A DNA stretch of 64,000 nt, taken from Rhizodiscina lignyota (lineage: Eukaryota; Ascomycota; Dothideomycetes; Aulographales; Rhizodiscinaceae). Below, piece by piece: positions 11,930 through 22,260 of this stretch. Location of the stretch: contig ML978126.1 of assembly GCA_010015805.1 (NCBI GenBank), positions 682,001 to 746,000 of the forward strand, written 5' to 3'. The translations under genes and the position numbers were made by a program. Position 1 is the first letter of the stretch. Each line of letters opens with the position of its first letter. The notes under the pieces were generated by a model. The model saw only the letters and a list, made by a program, of their open reading frames with translations. It made no database searches and was not told the DNA's origin.

Positions 11930-12125
11930 TCTTGGAGAGAGATGCCTGAGGAAACTGACGATTGATTGTAAATGGGCGTTCTCGTACGAGTGAAGCACCT
12001 CTTAAAATCAAATCTTGGAGATGGATTGTGAATGGGTGTTCTTGTGTGAGTGAAGCCGCCTTCAAAGTCAAATCCTCACGCGGTGGAGTGATGCCTGATG
12101 GAGCCTACGACCGATTGTGAATACC
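11930..12125. repeat. Imperfect direct repeats with mostly transition differences
   Basis: A unit with GATTGTAAATGGGCGTTC at 11964 recurs as GATTGTGAATGGGTGTTC at 12024. A third partial copy begins at 12113, and the neighbouring block GATGCCTGA is also duplicated near 11941 and 12090. Most differences between copies are C/T or G/A changes. Confidence 0.5.
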
Positions 12126-12583
12126 GTGTTAAATGAAACCCAAAATATTACCGAGTTTCCGGAGCCTGAAAACCTTATCTCTACAGCGGTGATACTATCG
12201 ATAGGGCTTTTGGTGGGCCTTAGCATACCGAATCTGAAAGCACGGTTAGTGTTGACTTCGCCGCGTTTGAGCTGAGCGCACTTGATCAGGACTGCGGCAC
12301 TCGTTAGGATTAGATGAAGGCAACCTCTTCTAACCCACCTTCTCGTCTTTGTCTGAGTGCAGCTAAGCACCTTAAAACAAGAACCTCTTGAATACTCGGG
12401 AACCACAGTAAAGGACCAGTACGGGCTAGAAAATGCAGCAGAGCAGCCTCAGCTCGGCACCAGCTCGCACCAGTGCTTCAACCGCGCCACACACAGCACA
12501 ACAAACCCCAAAAAAAATTAAAAATTGAGATTCGTCGATATACAACCGTAAAGGGATTAAATGAACACCAAAAAAAATTGTTA

Positions 12584-12668
12584 TGAACACGCCAGGGGTC
12601 GAACCTGGAATCTCCTGATTATCGGAATCGTAGTCAGGCGCCTTGCCATCTATTAAATTGTTAGTCAA
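12584..12668 (-). tRNA. tRNA-Arg(ACG)-like relic with decayed 5' half
   Basis: Read on the minus strand, the 3' half is well formed. It has an anticodon stem CCTGA/TCAGG, a loop that gives ACG if an 8-base insert after position 37 is removed, a T arm CCAGGTTCGACCCCTGG and an acceptor strand CGTGTTC. A T8 run, a good Pol III terminator, follows about 5 bases downstream. The 5' acceptor strand does not pair with CGTGTTC. The D arm (ATTTAATAGATGGCAAGGC) looks like GCCT...AGGC changed by C-to-T and G-to-A transitions. I read this as a mutated, probably dead tRNA gene. A tRNA-derived repeat is the alternative. Confidence 0.5.
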
Positions 12669-13335
12669 ACTCTTATTGGTCGTGTAGGGTATGGAGAGAC
12701 AAACTGGGCCACGTGTCCGAAAATCTGTGGTTCGGAAACATAATTTTTGAATATAATAGCACGTCATCAAATTGCGTAATGCAGACAAATCCCCGCTCCG
12801 CCCCATCCCGAGCAGTGTCTCAGCACCTCCGCGAGAAACTCCGACGTCAAAATGCTATGTTTCTTAGCCTTTCATACTTTATGTTATGCGTATGCATATA
12901 TCGTTTCAAGCTTTCTTTATCTCGGCCAGCCAGTCCGACTAGCTTTATGAACATATTACCATGCTCGAAATGGCGCTTAATCCTAAGTGCTAGCAGATGT
13001 GCCTGATGATAAGCCTACTGGCTCGTAACACTATTCTTCGCACCGCTATAATTAAGACTAAACGTGCCGCAGAGCTTTTGCCAAAGACCTTCAGGCCCAT
13101 CCGCTACCCGAAGCGAGAGCTTTGCGTGAAAGCCATGATATAAATCATATATCCTTCGTCATGCCAGGTAGTACTATCTCCGAAGGTTCATATGTCTATG
13201 CTCCGGACTAGATTCGAACAATAAACACTTAGGCGGTGAGTATATTCCATTACTGTAGAAGATCCTTAGCACGCGACCAGCGCGGTCTTGCTAAGGTTCG
13301 GTAGGGCGCTGACGAACCCGAAGAATAAGTGAGGA
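12669..13335. other. AT-rich gene-free stretch
   Basis: No convincing frame. It lies between the tRNA relic and the first recombinase-like fragment and is probably decayed repeat DNA. Confidence 0.3.
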
Positions 13336-13632
13336 ATGCCAAAAGCTAGGTCGTATGTGCCTAATATCGAGGACATAGAGATAGCTAAGGATCTCTCAGC
13401 CCACGTACCGAAAAGCAATACAATCTATACCTACGATTATCAAGGACTCAGCGATGTTGATATGACGGCACTCCGTTTAGAGCATACGGGCCGAATGCGC
13501 GGTCAGCTCAGGACGATGTTCAATCACATGAATTTGACGCAATTCGATACCGATAGTCATGGGAACAGCTTAACGACTTGCTCGATGAATAACTATGCGC
13601 TTACAAAAAGACGGGAAATACATTACTATTGA
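13336..13632 (+). pseudogene. Fragment of a tyrosine-recombinase-like protein (C-terminal part)
   Basis: The frame gives 98 residues. Its segment IAKDLSAHVPKSNTIYTYD matches in pattern the end of the neighbouring gene copy (LAKQVTGNSAQSHRIGDYD). The following block VDMTALRLEHTGRMRG matches VDISAARLQTPGMPHA of that copy. The His in SAH and the Tyr in YTYD sit where a tyrosine recombinase keeps its late catalytic His and Tyr. No N-terminal or arginine-containing part is visible in this copy, so it is a decayed remnant. Confidence 0.4.
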
Positions 13633-14099
13633 GTGCAAGTTGTGGAGAATTTTAACTGATATATCAGACCGTCTTATTATCGACGACATACGATTCAGTC
13701 ATGGCATCATTGACAAGCTCCACATTGCCCTGAAAGATCGTACAGATGAGGTTGCCGTCTCTTGCTCTCTAAGCTCGACCATATCGTGGACGAGCGCAAG
13801 AATATCCGCCGTAACTTATGGTCGCGAGTCTGGCTCCAGTGCCGTGGCTTTTCCAAATAAGGGGGATGGGGTCGGGGGCAAAGTCAAGCGAATTTGCAAG
13901 CCTTTTGCAGCAGAATTGGCATTTTGAGGGCTGAGAGACTGCTTATGGAAACTGAAGAAACTCAAGACATAAAGAGCTACACTCGGTAGTCAAGGCTATA
14001 GATAAACTAGGTCTGGCTAAGAGAGTGCATCACCTCTGCAGAACCCTCACATACGGGCCGTCAAGGCTGCTGCACTTCGTGCGACGCTATACTTAAAGC

Positions 14100-14655
14100 G
14101 GGGCAGAGGACATTTTGTATAATAATAAGTTAAACTTGAGGTTAAGTTGAGATGAGGCGCCAGAGGAGGCACGTACACCTCATCTTCACAGTACTATACT
14201 ACTATATATATACTCCTTCCCTTCGAGCAAGAACTATCTTTCTTATAATAATCTAATCTCTTCAACTTAATTATAATTCTTTCCTTCTTCTGTCTTCTAT
14301 TTCTATAAGAGCACTATCATCATATACCGTCAGCACATCCACATCAGTCACACCGGGAGTCAACTCAAGTCACTCGGTACCAACGAAGGTGTGGTAACTT
14401 ATGGCGCAACTATATGAAGGAGTTCAGGCAGGAACTCCTTAGGCAACACTGGGCTTCCGTCAAGCAAGGCAAGCAGAAGTCTACCACGAGTTGATATGAA
14501 GGAGTTGGTTTCCAGTGAGCGAATGAGAGCTGCAACGGTATCTCTGTTCCGTGCTATCAAGAGGCACATCTTCTAAGGCAGGCTGGGTAAGCTACTACTT
14601 CATCAATGCGAGGAAGTTCCTTAGAAGTGCCGGGGCCAACTCTGACGGCGTCGCT
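14100..14655. other. TATA-rich leader-like DNA with a hairpin
   Basis: It contains an alternating TA run near 14205-14210 followed by a pyrimidine-rich stretch. A perfect 9-base inverted repeat with a 6-base loop (AAGGAGTTC / GAACTCCTT) lies at 14417-14440. Another inverted pair built on GGAG(T/C)TGGTTTCCAG links about 14501-14522 with 14673-14694. The origin is unknown; a decayed mobile-element leader is possible. Confidence 0.3.
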
Positions 14656-14775
14656 CTATAGACTGCGCACTCGCTGGAAACCAGCTCCTCCGTAACGGCA
14701 CTCCGCCTTAAGCATACTCGTCTGACGCGCGATCAACTCCGGCGATGTCAAATCAAGTCTGTTCATACTATACAA

Positions 14776-15847
14776 TTGAAGGTAGGACAGAAACAACACT
14801 ATGTAAATTGGAAGGTCCACATTTGCGGCGTGCAACCCGGGTCCTTTACAGTGGCTCCTGGGTACGCGAAGGGTGACTCTCTTGGTGAACCTGGTTGCTA
14901 CCGAGAGCAGGATGAGACATTGAGGTGGGAAGACGTTGAGTTCGTCCGAAATCCCACGGGCATCGGTGTGGATATCAAGTAGGTCTTCAGAATTTCCAAC
15001 AGACTGAACACTAATCATTCCTTTAGGTTCCGCTTAATGAAAGGCCACCGCAATCCGTACGCACGGAACCATCGCGATGGGACGAAGCAGTTCCGCTTGC
15101 CGCCGTCAAAATCGTTGTATGAATTCGACTTTTCCTTTGTCTTCTTCGCAATTGCTTTTGAACGAGGCCTCTTCGGCTCGGATCTACAAACGCTCTATTC
15201 AGGGGATGGGCTCTTCCTGCGAAAGAATGTAGAAGTAAACCACCAGGCGATCTTTCTCACGCCTGGGGCCAACGAGAAGCTGGATTCCAACGTCCCGATG
15301 CTTAGCTCTGCAGTTAATGCCAAGCTAGGGCAAATGTGTGAGTTGGTTGGGATAATGGGTCGCAACACGATCTATTCTTTCCGCCGCACCGCGATAGTAG
15401 AGCCCAGGCGCTTCCACGGTACAGAGTTGGCGAAGCAAGTCACCGGTAACTCTGCTCAGAGTCACAGAATTGGCGACTACGACCATTAGGTAAATAATAC
15501 AACTTTCTAAGTAGTTTCACCCTGTTCACACGAACCGGCCTACCGTGGACGTCGACATTTCCGCGGCCCGTCTCCAGACTCCAGGCATGCCCCACGCGGC
15601 GATGAGAAAGATCTTCGCACAAGCCAATACCAGAGTGCAGCCCAACGATGGTTCTAGAGTGCTGGACTTTCTGAGGTCAAGAGCAAAGCAGAGGATGGAG
15701 TCTGAGTTTGAAAGCAGCGAAAGGCCTACGATGCTCGAGGGCGCGAAATACGTGGCAAACGCCCCCGCAACACTTTCCAAGCTTCACCCGAAGTATAAGG
15801 AACTTCAGTGCACAGAATGCAATGAGGAACTCGAGACTAAGGCTTAG
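14776..15847 (+). pseudogene. Decayed gene with tyrosine-recombinase-like (DUF3435/FluG-type) C-terminal signature
   Basis: An intact two-exon frame (14776-14978, 15027-15489, intron with CTAATC branch) gives 221 residues. It includes ETLRWEDVEFVRN, FRLMKGHRNPYARN and NTIYSFRRTAIVEPRRFHGT, then TGNS and DYDH. The Arg in SFRR, the TG(H/N) position and the final Tyr follow the catalytic order of tyrosine recombinases; the His position reads Asn here. A further frame at 15545-15847 (VDISAARLQTPGMPHA) matches the tail of the fragment at 13336-13632. The N-terminal core-binding half is absent, so the copy looks dead. Related proteins drive fungal Cryptons and Starship-type elements, but I cannot assign this one to either. 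Confidence 0.4.
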
Positions 15848-16506
15848 CTGAAAAGCCCAAGACTTCCAAGTTCGCCCACGACACACGAATAGATTCCGTT
15901 GATATTTACATTAAGGCTCACCAAATACCTGAGGTTTAGTCTTTAAGGCTTCTAAGCTGATTGAATTGATACTCTACGTATGAGCAAGATTTAGCGTTTG
16001 ACAATGGGAGACAATGGCAATTACGTATGTGACTTACTTCGCGAGAGTCTCACCGACAACCTTGTCTAGGAGTAATCATAATTCTTTAAGTCTGTGTACA
16101 TAGTACGAGTGGATCCCATGATTAAGCATATTAGTCCTCGCCAAATATGGAAGAATTAGGGTTTGAAGCTTCTAACTGTGGCAAATTGATGCTCGATTTT
16201 ACGGCAGCGTATCATCCTCATTCTCAGACTGCTGCCACTGCCATACTGCATTCTAAGAAATGTCCACGCAAAAATGATCATGTTGAATAGCAAGCTCATG
16301 CCATCGCACGTTGACTAGTGATCCAAAGAAGAAAAATTGTGAACTCCTTTTGTTGTATGCATACTCCGTACCTAAAGTGCATTTCAACCCAAGACATCCC
16401 AAAAAGCAGCACTCTCGCTCCCACGCCGGCGAGCCTAACCAGGCATCAGCATTTCAAATCCCACCACACCCCTCTTCAGCACTATGAATCATGAATTACA
16501 CTCCTC
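15848..16506. other. Intergenic, AT-rich
   Basis: About 660 bases between the recombinase-like relic and the next gene's 3' end. I see no coding frame, RNA gene or clear repeat. Confidence 0.35.
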
Positions 16507-17721
16507 TTAGCTGCCTTCCGGTGCAGTCGTCTCCTTTTCGCTGTCTTCCAGTACAGGCGTCTCCTCTTCAGCGTCTCTGGGTGCAGGCGTTGTTGTCAAG
16601 TTGAGGGAGCTTGGGACATCTGTGAATGTGATTTCGCCGAGAAGGTATTTCTTCAGACGAGTAAGCATAACAACCTCACCCGAAAATATGATCTAAATAA
16701 GAGCCATCAGTAAGTAAGGACTAGAGAATATAGGAGGACACGGCGTACCTGCGCCTTCCAATTGGACATGAAGTCCATCGCAGCCTCTTTGTCCAAAGGT
16801 CTTCCAAAGAGATCGTCGATATCCATTAGGCCGCAATGCTTTTGCCGATCTCTTATGATTGCGATGGCCATATCGATGTTGCCTATCGTGGTTTCTGAAT
16901 CAGAAGGCATAAGCTCCTTGAACTTGATCCATTCAGTAATGGTAGCCATTTCAGGGTTGAGAAACGAGAACGCGCCCATGGTTATTGGTAGCCTGTTTTT
17001 CACAGACTCTCTTTTGATGCGAACAAGGTGTACGAGCACTCGGCGTCCGGGGACAGGGCCATATGACATTCCCAACTCTTGGAGGACTGAATCAACAGCC
17101 GTGTACCAAGTCCACTCTGGATAGTGGAGGTTGAGCTCATGTGCATCCAGATAATCAAACCACTTGGATGTGGTGTTGATATCTGGGGACTCTATTTTTC
17201 GTAAGTCTCGCTTAGGGTCCCATCCGTAGTCCAAGAGTCCATCTAGAAGATTGGCGCGCCTCAGGTCGGCCTTGAGGTTTCCACGGCGAGTCCGTCCTGG
17301 GTACTTGCTGATGATGTGATTCATCATTTCTACGATAGTGTCATACCGGAATTGGAGCACGGTAAGATGCTGTTGTAGGAGTGATCGTGCCTCCTTGATT
17401 AATGGCAATTCTGCGTGTGTATTAGCAAGATTGTAAGCGAATTGGCTTTGTTTGCTTACCTTCTGCTTGTACTGCCTTCTCCGATATACTGGAACCGTCA
17501 TCACTCATATCTGCATCATCTCCATCTATGTCACTATTACTGGTGCACTTCATGATATCGTCTTCGTCGTCGTCCTTTCTTCCCACGGCCATTTCCCCAC
17601 CGGGGACGAATCGCGTTTCGTCGAGCACCTTGGCAGGAAGACCAGCTTCAAGGTTGGAGAGAAGCTGATTTTGGTCTAACTTCTCATGGTACGATGTGCT
17701 TTCACTTAGGGTCGCAGCCAT
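16507..17721 (-). CDS. Hypothetical protein, acidic N-terminus, three exons
   Basis: Exons (minus strand order) are 17460-17721, 16749-17410 and 16507-16692. Both introns have GT...AG ends and keep frame, and the product is 369 residues. The N-terminus is Asp/Glu/Ser-rich and probably disordered. The middle is mixed helical (for example SLLQQHLTVLQFRYDTIVEM). The C-terminus carries a Glu/Thr/Pro-rich tail with an imperfect repeat (PAPRDAEEETPVLEDSEKE). I recognise no family, signal peptide or membrane segment. Clean splicing and codon use argue for a real, probably lineage-restricted nuclear or cytosolic protein. Confidence 0.65.
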
Positions 17722-19402
17722 CGTGGCGAGAATTGTGCGGTGTTGTTGGAAAGAAATAGCTTTGTGTAGTCTTTTTTTGTGCCTGGTAGCAAAACGTGAA
17801 TTCGTCGACTAACAGTCAAAGGAGGTATTTCAGAATTCCCCGGGTTGTGCTATGTGTGGTAGCAGGTGATGGTCTTGTTTCCAGGGTGTTATTATGGCTG
17901 AAAGTTCGTGGATTGCAAAATGAGGTTGACTAAATAATTGTTAGTGAGTTGGAACAGCGCTATTCGTGACGTGATACGAAAACTTGCCCAATATCAAGTC
18001 CTGTTGAACGCAGCAATGCGCTTCCGAAATGTCGATCAGAATCATCTCAGTTTTGTGCTCGGTAGTTGCAAATTGGTCATCAGATTGTTGATTGTTGATT
18101 GGTGATCGACGTATTTGCAACCATAAAGGTAGTGTGCCTCAGCTATTTGGGTTGTATCAGATCATCAATTGATCGACCAATTGTCAATCCTAGTTGACGG
18201 TGTTATCGTGGCTCCTAAAAATTAGCATTATATAAGTACTAAAAGCGGTGTTTAGGCTGGTCGCGAATCTGAACTGGTCGACTAACTTGTGCTGTGTGAT
18301 CCACCCGTGCAATGCCGGCCGCCGGAGGATGCTCAAAGGTGGAGTTGGTAGACGAATTGTTGGATTCTCTGGTTGTGTAAAGTGGGAAGAATCGCTTGTG
18401 GGGTTAATGTTATATAAAGATTCGAGTGTCCCGCCCGACAGTGAAGCAAACACTCCTCTAGCTATGATAAATTCCTTGTTATACTACATGATATGGAGGC
18501 AAAGTTCAGCAAATGTTGTAAGATATTGTGGATCCTCTCAGAGATTCATCTGTGGATGGCGTTTCCTGAAAAGCCTGTCTCGGCGTTGATAATGGCTTTC
18601 GAATGCAGGCTAAGGGCTCGTAAGGTCCATCCTTCTTCATGACATGCCTCAGTGCTCGGGTGACTTGTGATTAATAGTCGTAGAAAGTGCTCCTTAAGTA
18701 CCGATCGAGGTCGGCCACGTCCCATGTACGGTCCTTTTCGACCTGTGTGGTGCAGCCGCCTTGAGCCCCTAACCTCATCTGCGCTGAGGCGGAATTCCAT
18801 CGCAGCATATGCAACTCGAGGCTTTCCACTCACGAGGCGAGAAAGGGCGCGGTAAAACTATGCCTTGCTCCTCAATAGAAACTAGAGCATCGCTGGAGGT
18901 TTAATGATCTATACTTTGGACTGTGGCTGTCAATCTTGTACACCTTCAGTGAACTTAGGCAATCTTAATTGAAGAGGCTATACGTACTAGCAGTCCGGAA
19001 TGTCGAAGTTGACCCTTGAATGCCGGATGTGCTAACATTAGTGCCAAAGCCTGTGGCGATTGCCAACGCCTTGCTCGCCGGCTAAGAGGGTGCCCTTTGC
19101 CACCGTTGATTGCTCTCTTTGGATGATTTGGGCAAGGCCTTCCTCTTGGTACCAAAGTAATGGCACAGGTTTGGTGAGTTTTATAGAAAGTATGATTCTA
19201 TTTTTAACATGGTCCTTGATCAGTACTGGCGCCTCCAACAGCCTTCGGAGGTTCAACTTGAGGTTTTCGACTCGAATTGCGGTCAATTCTCGACCATTCC
19301 ACATTCAGATTGGTAGTCTGTTGCGTTTCACTTATAAGAGAGGTGTAAGGTTTAACTAGCTTACTGGTCCCTGTGCATAAAATCACTCTGATTCGTAGAA
19401 CT
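17722..19402. other. Gene-free region with scattered GT(C/T)GACTAA motifs
   Basis: No convincing gene. The nonamer GTCGACTAA or GTTGACTAA occurs near 17804, 17925, 18278 and 19403, with related forms such as TCGACCAATT near 18173. Confidence 0.35.
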
Positions 19403-19760
19403 CGTTGACTAATTCCGCTTCTCGACTCCCGATGCGAGGCTATGGCCGGCGTATATGGTAGCTTCATCGAAACCTACGAATGAATCCCCTACTCCTTAGC
19501 AACTTCTTTTGAATTAGTCAACCGATCCCACATCTCGACTCATGCGAGGCTGCAGCTGGCGCATATGATCACATTCATCGAACCCCACGAATGAATCTCC
19601 TTACTCCTTAGCAACGTCTCTTGAATTGGCCAACCAATTCGGTATCTCGACTCATGCGAGGCTGCAACCAGCTCCCCTATTTAAACCACACTCATCGATT
19701 CCTACGAAGCACTTCTACTCCTTTGCTGAATCTTTAAATCGGCCAGCCAATTCAACGCAT
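19403..19760 (+). repeat. About 112-bp tandem repeat, three imperfect copies
   Basis: The anchor CTCGACTC recurs at 19421, 19534 and 19646, spacings of 113 and 112 bases. Each unit holds ATGCGAGGCT, then a CATCGA...ACGAA block, ACTCCTT and a GAATTNGNCAACC motif. In the second-to-third junction the last motif forms a palindrome, GAATTGG-CCAA-CCAATTC. The array lies directly upstream of the coiled-coil gene at 19950, and the last copy contains CTATTTAAACC, a possible TATA-like box. Confidence 0.65.
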
Positions 19761-19949
19761 ACGAAGCAGGTATCTGAGTCATCCGATCAAATCTCCTCCT
19801 TCATACCACAGCCAGAGACCCGTTGATCATTCTCTACAATTTCACAACTCCAACGTACAATCAATTGCCTAACCAGCTTTGGCCGCATTGGTCTACATCG
19901 ACTGCTCGACATCTACCCGTCTTCCAACTCGACGAGTACTTTTCGTTGT

Positions 19950-20411
19950 ATGTTCCAAGACAGCGTGGCGAAGTTGAATAAACAGCGAAAGCGGAAGATG
20001 CAAGATCCAGAAGCTGAGTATTCGGCCAGCGGGGAGGATATCGAAAGACTTAGCAAGGTGGCCAGACTTGCAAAGGAGCAGCTTGATACTTCTGTACAGC
20101 TGGCGAATGAGCAGTCGAACGAATTGAGAACGGAGATAGAAAATCTTGAGCGCACGGTAGAGGAGAAAGACGCGGCTGTGATCGAGAAGACAAAGGAGGT
20201 GGAACAACTCAAGGAGAAAGTGAAACTTACAGAGAATGACCGAGATGAGTGTCTTCAAGAGAATAATAGGTACCGGGAGGACCATCAGCGCTTGCGCACG
20301 CTCGTGTGCGCAATACGCGACCGCAGAGTCAGCACGGCCGTCGATGTCGGGGGCTTCTATGACTTGGTGTGTGGTATGATGAGTAAAGATGAGATCGCTG
20401 CTCTCCTTTAG
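19950..20411 (+). CDS. Hypothetical coiled-coil protein
   Basis: A single-exon frame of 153 residues. It starts with a basic stretch (KLNKQRKRKMQDPE), then a heptad-rich region from about residue 30 to 115 (for example IENLERTVEEKDAAVIEKTK) that should form a coiled coil. A short C-terminal block ends in MMSKDEIAALL. No family recognised. Charged, regular codon use and the absence of competing frames support coding. Its upstream region is the 112-base tandem repeat, an unusual promoter context. It may be a lineage-specific or recently formed gene. Confidence 0.55.
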   Translation: MFQDSVAKLNKQRKRKMQDPEAEYSASGEDIERLSKVARLAKEQLDTSVQLANEQSNELRTEIENLERTVEEKDAAVIEKTKEVEQLKEKVKLTENDRDECLQENNRYREDHQRLRTLVCAIRDRRVSTAVDVGGFYDLVCGMMSKDEIAALL

Positions 20412-21284
20412 CTCCTAATTGTACTAGCGGGGTATCGGGAAACAAGCTCATCAGCGTTGAAAATCGGATTGTTTTGAGAGGGGTTGATGAAGAAAGGTAC
20501 TTCACTGGGCATTTTGGCTCTTTCATTTTCAGCGTAAAAGCTTCTTACAGCGTTAAAAGATAACTTATTATGCGGCCCTGTATCAAGAGCTGGATAATCA
20601 CGGCTGGTGGATGGCGTTTGACTTGTTCGGGGGCATTACTGATTTTAATACAGAGGACCACGCTTTGTGCATTTCATTCCAGAGATATGAAAGCACTACG
20701 GAGCAACGATCTCCACAATCTCTTCAAATTCAAGTGGTATTGGTTGAACTTGCACTGATCTGGACTCTTTCGCGGTCGGCTATTGCAACGGAACTCCTGC
20801 GCTGAAGGTATTGTTTCATTTTGAAATATAGAACAGGACAAGGGGCAAATAGTTTAGCCGTACGATCATTAAATACGTACCAGTGTAGTGGTGCTCTTAC
20901 TGAAATAAATGCGATTCACGATACTGCGTTCGCAAACAGTATATCCTCTCTGTACTCGTACAGGAGTGTTTTGGTGTGAGAGAAGATTCACGTCAATAAT
21001 GCGTTAGACTACGGACGGGAGTAGTGAGGGCAACATGAATTCTCGTATTGCCTTGCTATCGTATATCCGTCTACGAGTCAGTGTAGCCACAGTACGGAGT
21101 AGACTATCGGATATTTCTCCCGAGTCCCTGAAGTTATCTAGCCAGATAGAAAAAGCGCATTGCATAATAGGGTATATTCTCGGCCGACAATGTGCCCCTC
21201 AAATCATGAATGAAACCCACACTCCATGTGCACGAACTCTCGTTGCTTTCTCACCAGCCACACAACAGCATCGAGGATGGCTCC
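20412..21284. other. Intergenic (convergent genes)
   Basis: About 870 bases with short, motif-free frames. Nothing else seen. Confidence 0.35.
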
Positions 21285-22056
21285 CTACGATCGGCGTAAA
21301 CGTCTTTTGGGTCGCACAGGAATGTCATCGTCATCGTCGGAAGGAATTATCTGAGTCCTTCGCCTTTTTCCTGCACCATCGGGCGACTTGGGGGCGCTGT
21401 CGGAGGCTACACGGACTGTGGCTCTTTTGTCATTCTGCGCATTCTCGACGACCTTCTTCCTCCCCTTTTCGTTCCTTTTTCTTTTCTTCGTCGGCTCCGC
21501 GACGTCATTTGGCTCGAGCTTCTCACCAACGCAAACAGTTGCGATGAGACCATCACACTCTCTGTGCCACTGTGTTGCAATAGCATTGAAAGTATGTAGA
21601 AATCTCTTAGCCCACCAAGAGATATCATCCTTCAGATTCCAAAGGACGTTGGGACGGACTTTATCGCCAATATCCCCCTCGCGCCCTTCAGTGTAAGTGG
21701 AGATAAAGAGCTTCGTGTTTGAGAGGATGGTGTCAGCACTCCATATATCCTCAGTGCGCATGGATTCAGCTCCTGTCCTGTGTAAGTGAAGTGTTGGCCT
21801 TCATGAGTGAAACAACGGATCGCATACCTTGACGCATCTGCACGAACAGTTCGAATTTGGCGCGCGCATTGTCACGTCGGGTTCTCACTTGGAGAGGCGC
21901 GCCGTCGAAGAATTCCGCACTCTCAGAATACTCCGCATGTTTCTCGAGTTTCGTCGGATCCGCAAACAGTGCCTGGAGGCGTGCCTTTTCCCGACTCGAC
22001 ACTTCCACAACAGGCGGCGCAACTTTGACACGTGCAGCGATGCTCTTGGGCTCCAT
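21285..22056 (-). CDS. Hypothetical protein with basic/acidic tail, two exons
   Basis: Exons are 21828-22056 and 21285-21772 (intron 21773-21827, GTATGC...GGACAG); the product is 238 residues. The central part (RTRRDNARAKFELFVQMR, then IWSADTILSNTKLFISTY and LKDDISWWAKRFLHTF) is helical. It resembles in style the N-terminal core-binding half of fungal tyrosine-recombinase-like proteins. That is a hypothesis, since no catalytic part follows. The C-terminus has KKRKRNEKGRKK and KRRR, likely nuclear localisation signals, an aspartate run and a final Arg-rich tail. It may be a detached DNA-binding domain or an unrelated nuclear protein. Confidence 0.6.
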
Positions 22057-22088
22057 GCTGGTTGTCGCCCCACAGGATGGTAGAAACA

Positions 22089-22216
22089 GACGATGAGAGA
22101 CAATAGGGCGACGCGTTTACAACACGGTGCGACAGACCTTTGTTGAAGGATTGACGATGAGAGAAAATAGGACGACGCGTTTACAACACAGTACAACAGA
22201 CCTTTGTTGAAAGATT
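22089..22216. repeat. 64-bp tandem duplication upstream of the 22056 gene
   Basis: Two copies start with GACGATGAGAG at 22089 and 22153, and a third start (GACGATT) lies at 22217, exactly 64 bases apart each time. The two full copies differ at about six positions, mostly G in the first and A in the second. The array lies about 30-160 bases from the start codon of the minus-strand gene. Confidence 0.75.
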
Positions 22217-22260
22217 GACGATTCGGGCGCATTTAAATGCAGGCACCGAGGTGGCAGCGC

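Noticed and set aside
14160-14400. TATA and pyrimidine-rich leader that looks like an LTR end
   Set aside because: No paired terminal repeat, primer site or retroelement protein could be seen nearby, so the label is not supported.
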